This document shows, in pieces, positions 62,206-64,000 of a stretch of DNA of 64,000 nucleotides (positions are counted from its first letter, which is position 1; each line of letters starts with the position of its first letter). The notes beneath the pieces are model-generated. The model had not been told where the DNA came from and did not search any database. It saw only the letters and a program-made list of their open reading frames with translations. Where the stretch lies: contig CM043944.1 of assembly GCA_014529385.2 (NCBI GenBank), forward strand, positions 68,932,895-68,996,894. Direction: 5' to 3'. A program made the position numbers and the translations under genes. The DNA comes from Adiantum capillus-veneris (taxonomy: Eukaryota > Streptophyta > Polypodiopsida > Polypodiales > Pteridaceae).

Positions 62206-62418
62206 TCACATCAAAATGAAAATATATACATCAAGTGTTAGTTCATAATTTATCATAGGCAAAATAAAAGGGTTGATTGAGGCATTAATTTCATTAAGGC
62301 GAGTGGGTCCAAAAATTCTCCTAATGGTTGCTTGAAATCTAAATTTTGTAGCAATTATGATGTGCACAGATTGACGAGCTATGGGTGTAAAAGGAGAAGC
62401 AGCTCCAGGTTGGTTCAT
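62206..62418 (-). CDS. Conserved small pre-gag ORF, second copy in element E (70 aa)
   Basis: Ends about 55 bp before the gag ATG. Core: FGPTRLNEINASINPFILPM then INYELTLDVYIFILM and stop. It shares about 25 of 48 core residues with the ORF at 62502-62699 and lines up with element A 13511-13753. It is in the -1 frame relative to gag. Its N-terminus (GAASPFTPIARQ) also recalls that of the element A ORF. Function unknown. Confidence 0.5.
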   Translation of the reverse strand: MNQPGAASPFTPIARQSVHIIIATKFRFQATIRRIFGPTRLNEINASINPFILPMINYELTLDVYIFILM

Positions 62419-62501
62419 GTGACAATGTGTTCTCCTTTTTCTTTCTCTTGAAGAAAGTTTCCTTTGAGTGGATCGCTATCTAAGCGCCTCTTGTCCCTGC
62501 C

Positions 62502-62699
62502 TCAAAACAAAATAAAAACATGGACATCAAATGAAACATCATAATTAATGAAGGGAAGAATGATGGGATTTGGAGATGCCAAGATTTCACCAAGTCTTTC
62601 TGCTCCAAACATAAAAACAATGCGTTGTTGGTAAAAAAATTTGCGATCTACAAATGTTAATTCTGATGCGTTGTGAAAAATGAAAAGCATATGGTGCAA
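62502..62699 (-). CDS. Conserved small pre-gag ORF, first copy in element E (65 aa)
   Basis: Lies about 40 bp inside the PBS. Core KFFYQQRIVFMFG, RLGEILASPNPIILPF, then INYDVSFDVHVFILF and stop. It is the closest match to element A (about 26 of 48 core residues). It is followed after 83 bp by a second copy in another frame, so element E carries a tandem duplication. No known domain; hydrophobic patches are short and not clearly membrane-spanning. Confidence 0.55.
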   Translation of the reverse strand: MHHMLFIFHNASELTFVDRKFFYQQRIVFMFGAERLGEILASPNPIILPFINYDVSFDVHVFILF

Positions 62700-62740
62700 C
62701 TCTATTGTTCATGAGGAGAATAGAAGGCAATTAGGAAAGT

Positions 62741-62758
62741 TCCTCAGTGGGGGCACCA
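62741..62758 (-). other. Element E primer-binding site
   Basis: Minus strand TGGTGCCCCCACTGAGGA, six bases inside the 5' LTR, identical to element C. Confidence 0.85.
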
Positions 62759-62764
62759 CTTTTA

Positions 62765-64000
62765 TGAGAGCGGATTTTTTGAGATGGGGCTCAACTCAAG
62801 GCTCCCACCAGACAACCACTCTGTGAGACCCTACACACGCATATTTCTTAGGGGCACCACCCTCTTTTATGGAGAAATAAGGAAACCAAAATAAACCATA
62901 TACAATACACACACACACACACACACTCACACCTTCCTTATGTGCTTCAACACAAAATTCCCTTCAACCATTCAACACACACTCCTTAAGCAATCCCTTT
63001 GAACACTGCACAAACTCACATGCAAAGATTGACCTTCACCATATTAGTGCTCATATACTTCTAAGAAAAGCAAGCACAAAACCTCAAAACTCAAAACACC
63101 ATAATGCACAAATACTTGACAACTCCTTTCCTTTCCCAAAAGAAGAGACTACTTACACACATAAGGCGGCATGCATAGAGAGCTCTTCTCCATCTATGCA
63201 GCCCCAAGACTTACTTACACACAACATAAGGAGAGAAGCCAAGCAAATAGACACCATGGTGCACAAAAAACTTTCTCAACAAACAAGCAACCCAATGAGC
63301 ACAAAATATGAGAAGCTACCAAGATATGCTTACCAATTTTACATGCGTTTAGAGCAAAAGTGTGACGACGACACCCCAATTGCAACAATTTGTTGATCAA
63401 ACCATGAGATAGATCATTGAACTTGATATCCTTGCTCTCATATAGAATCTACAATCCTTATTTAGGGATGAGTATGGTAAGAGAAATGTTTGCAAGAGAA
63501 TGGTAGCAATAGCACATTGATGCTCTCTCTATGGTGCCGCTTATGATAGCGAGCTTAGGAAATGGATAGGGATACAAGAGGAGAGAGAGATTAGGGCTTC
63601 CCTAACCTTAGAGGAGCTTATTTGCAGAAATGGAGTAGGTGTGTGTATTTTTGTGCTTGCCAAAGGTCCTTTTTATAGCTGTACAAGACCTAGGGTTAGG
63701 TTAAACTTGACTAGGGTAGGTAATTAACCATAGTTAGGTTCCCTTTTGACCATTCCTTCAATTATGAAAATAAGGGACTTATTTTTTCATTAAAAATAGC
63801 CTTTTAGGTCGTGGAGACTCCATAAGGGTTGATAATGTATGTGGGCCCCACCAGGATGTCCCTCCAGTGGCTCCTGCAGAGTGTCCCCACCCTGTTTGTT
63901 GTGTCTCTGGAAGCATCTTGAGCCGATCCCTCCACATGCAAGTGGTTTTTAACTCCCCATTGGTATTTTAGAATGTTGAAGAAGTCAAGAAAACTTTTCA
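62765..64000 (-). repeat. Element E 5' LTR (partial, cut by window end)
   Basis: Corresponds to 54654-55891 of the other copy. Differences seen: G/T near 54768, G/T near 54850, C/T near 55472, and one CA unit. Confidence 0.95.
63670..63677 (-). promoter_or_regulatory. TATA box of element E 5' LTR
   Basis: TATAAAAA on the minus strand. This copy would drive the genomic transcript of element E leftward. Confidence 0.5.

Larger units (their letters stand above)
54654..64000 (-). mobile_element. Element E: young Tat-like gypsy, runs off the right edge
   Basis: 3' LTR 54654-56647, gag-pol 56840-62152, two small pre-gag ORFs, PBS 62741-62758, 5' LTR from 62765. The LTR pair differs by three substitutions and one CA unit over about 1237 bp. 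The whole gag-pol lies in one frame but has five stops. It is inserted in the gag region of element D. Confidence 0.95.

Noticed and set aside
1-64000. CRISPR arrays, tRNA, rRNA or bacterial operons
   Set aside because: None seen. Tandem repeats lack spacer structure, and everything recognisable is eukaryotic transposon DNA.

Overview
The window reads as a piece of a large, repeat-filled land-plant genome. It contains several generations of plant LTR retrotransposons, LINE pieces, foldback elements and long A+T-rich gene-poor stretches. I find no convincing cellular gene, rRNA or tRNA. The lineage cannot be fixed from the sequence. All elements are named here for this window only, and all counts and alignments were made by eye.

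Layout. 1-8744: mostly unassigned DNA with two copies of a foldback MITE (2281-2520, 2604-2843), a 1.3-kb element with TTAA-CACTA ends (3200-4526) and a complete solo LTR with its target-site duplication (4805-5512). 8745-14709: element A, a minus-strand Ty3/gypsy element of Tat-like organisation, internally deleted. 14710-20829: unassigned DNA with a second TTAA-CACTA-ended element. 20830-28180: element C, minus strand, with two LTRs and a broken gag-pol. 28181-38516: unassigned DNA, then plus-strand gypsy remnants interrupted by a complete 2.15-kb copia-type non-autonomous element (32033-34180) and a MITE (36962-37219), followed by a 452-bp near-symmetric inverted repeat. 38517-46200: unassigned and low-complexity DNA, with a minus-strand gag/LTR fragment (element B, 41200-42870). 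46210-64000: a nested stack. A LINE 3' end and a third TTAA-CACTA element precede a LINE reverse-transcriptase fragment. Element D (minus) inserted into that LINE at 49213/49214, and element E (minus) inserted into the gag of D at 54653/54654. E runs off the right edge inside its 5' LTR.

The Tat-like elements share one plan: PBS of the form TGGTGCCCCCACTGAGGA, gag with a CCHC knuckle, a retropepsin with a D-G-G type active site, RT with FMDD, a gypsy-type RNase H that has lost its catalytic Asp, an archaeal-type RNase H, and an HHCC/DDE integrase. None is intact. E is the youngest (about 3 substitutions across 1.24 kb of paired LTR) yet its single gag-pol frame carries five in-frame stops. 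C is about ten times more diverged between its LTRs.

The most novel signal is a small open reading frame of 65-80 codons between PBS and gag. It occurs once in element A and twice in tandem in element E, with about half of a 48-residue core identical and many conservative replacements, and I do not recognise it as a known retrotransposon protein. The TTAA-CACTA-ended family is the second.
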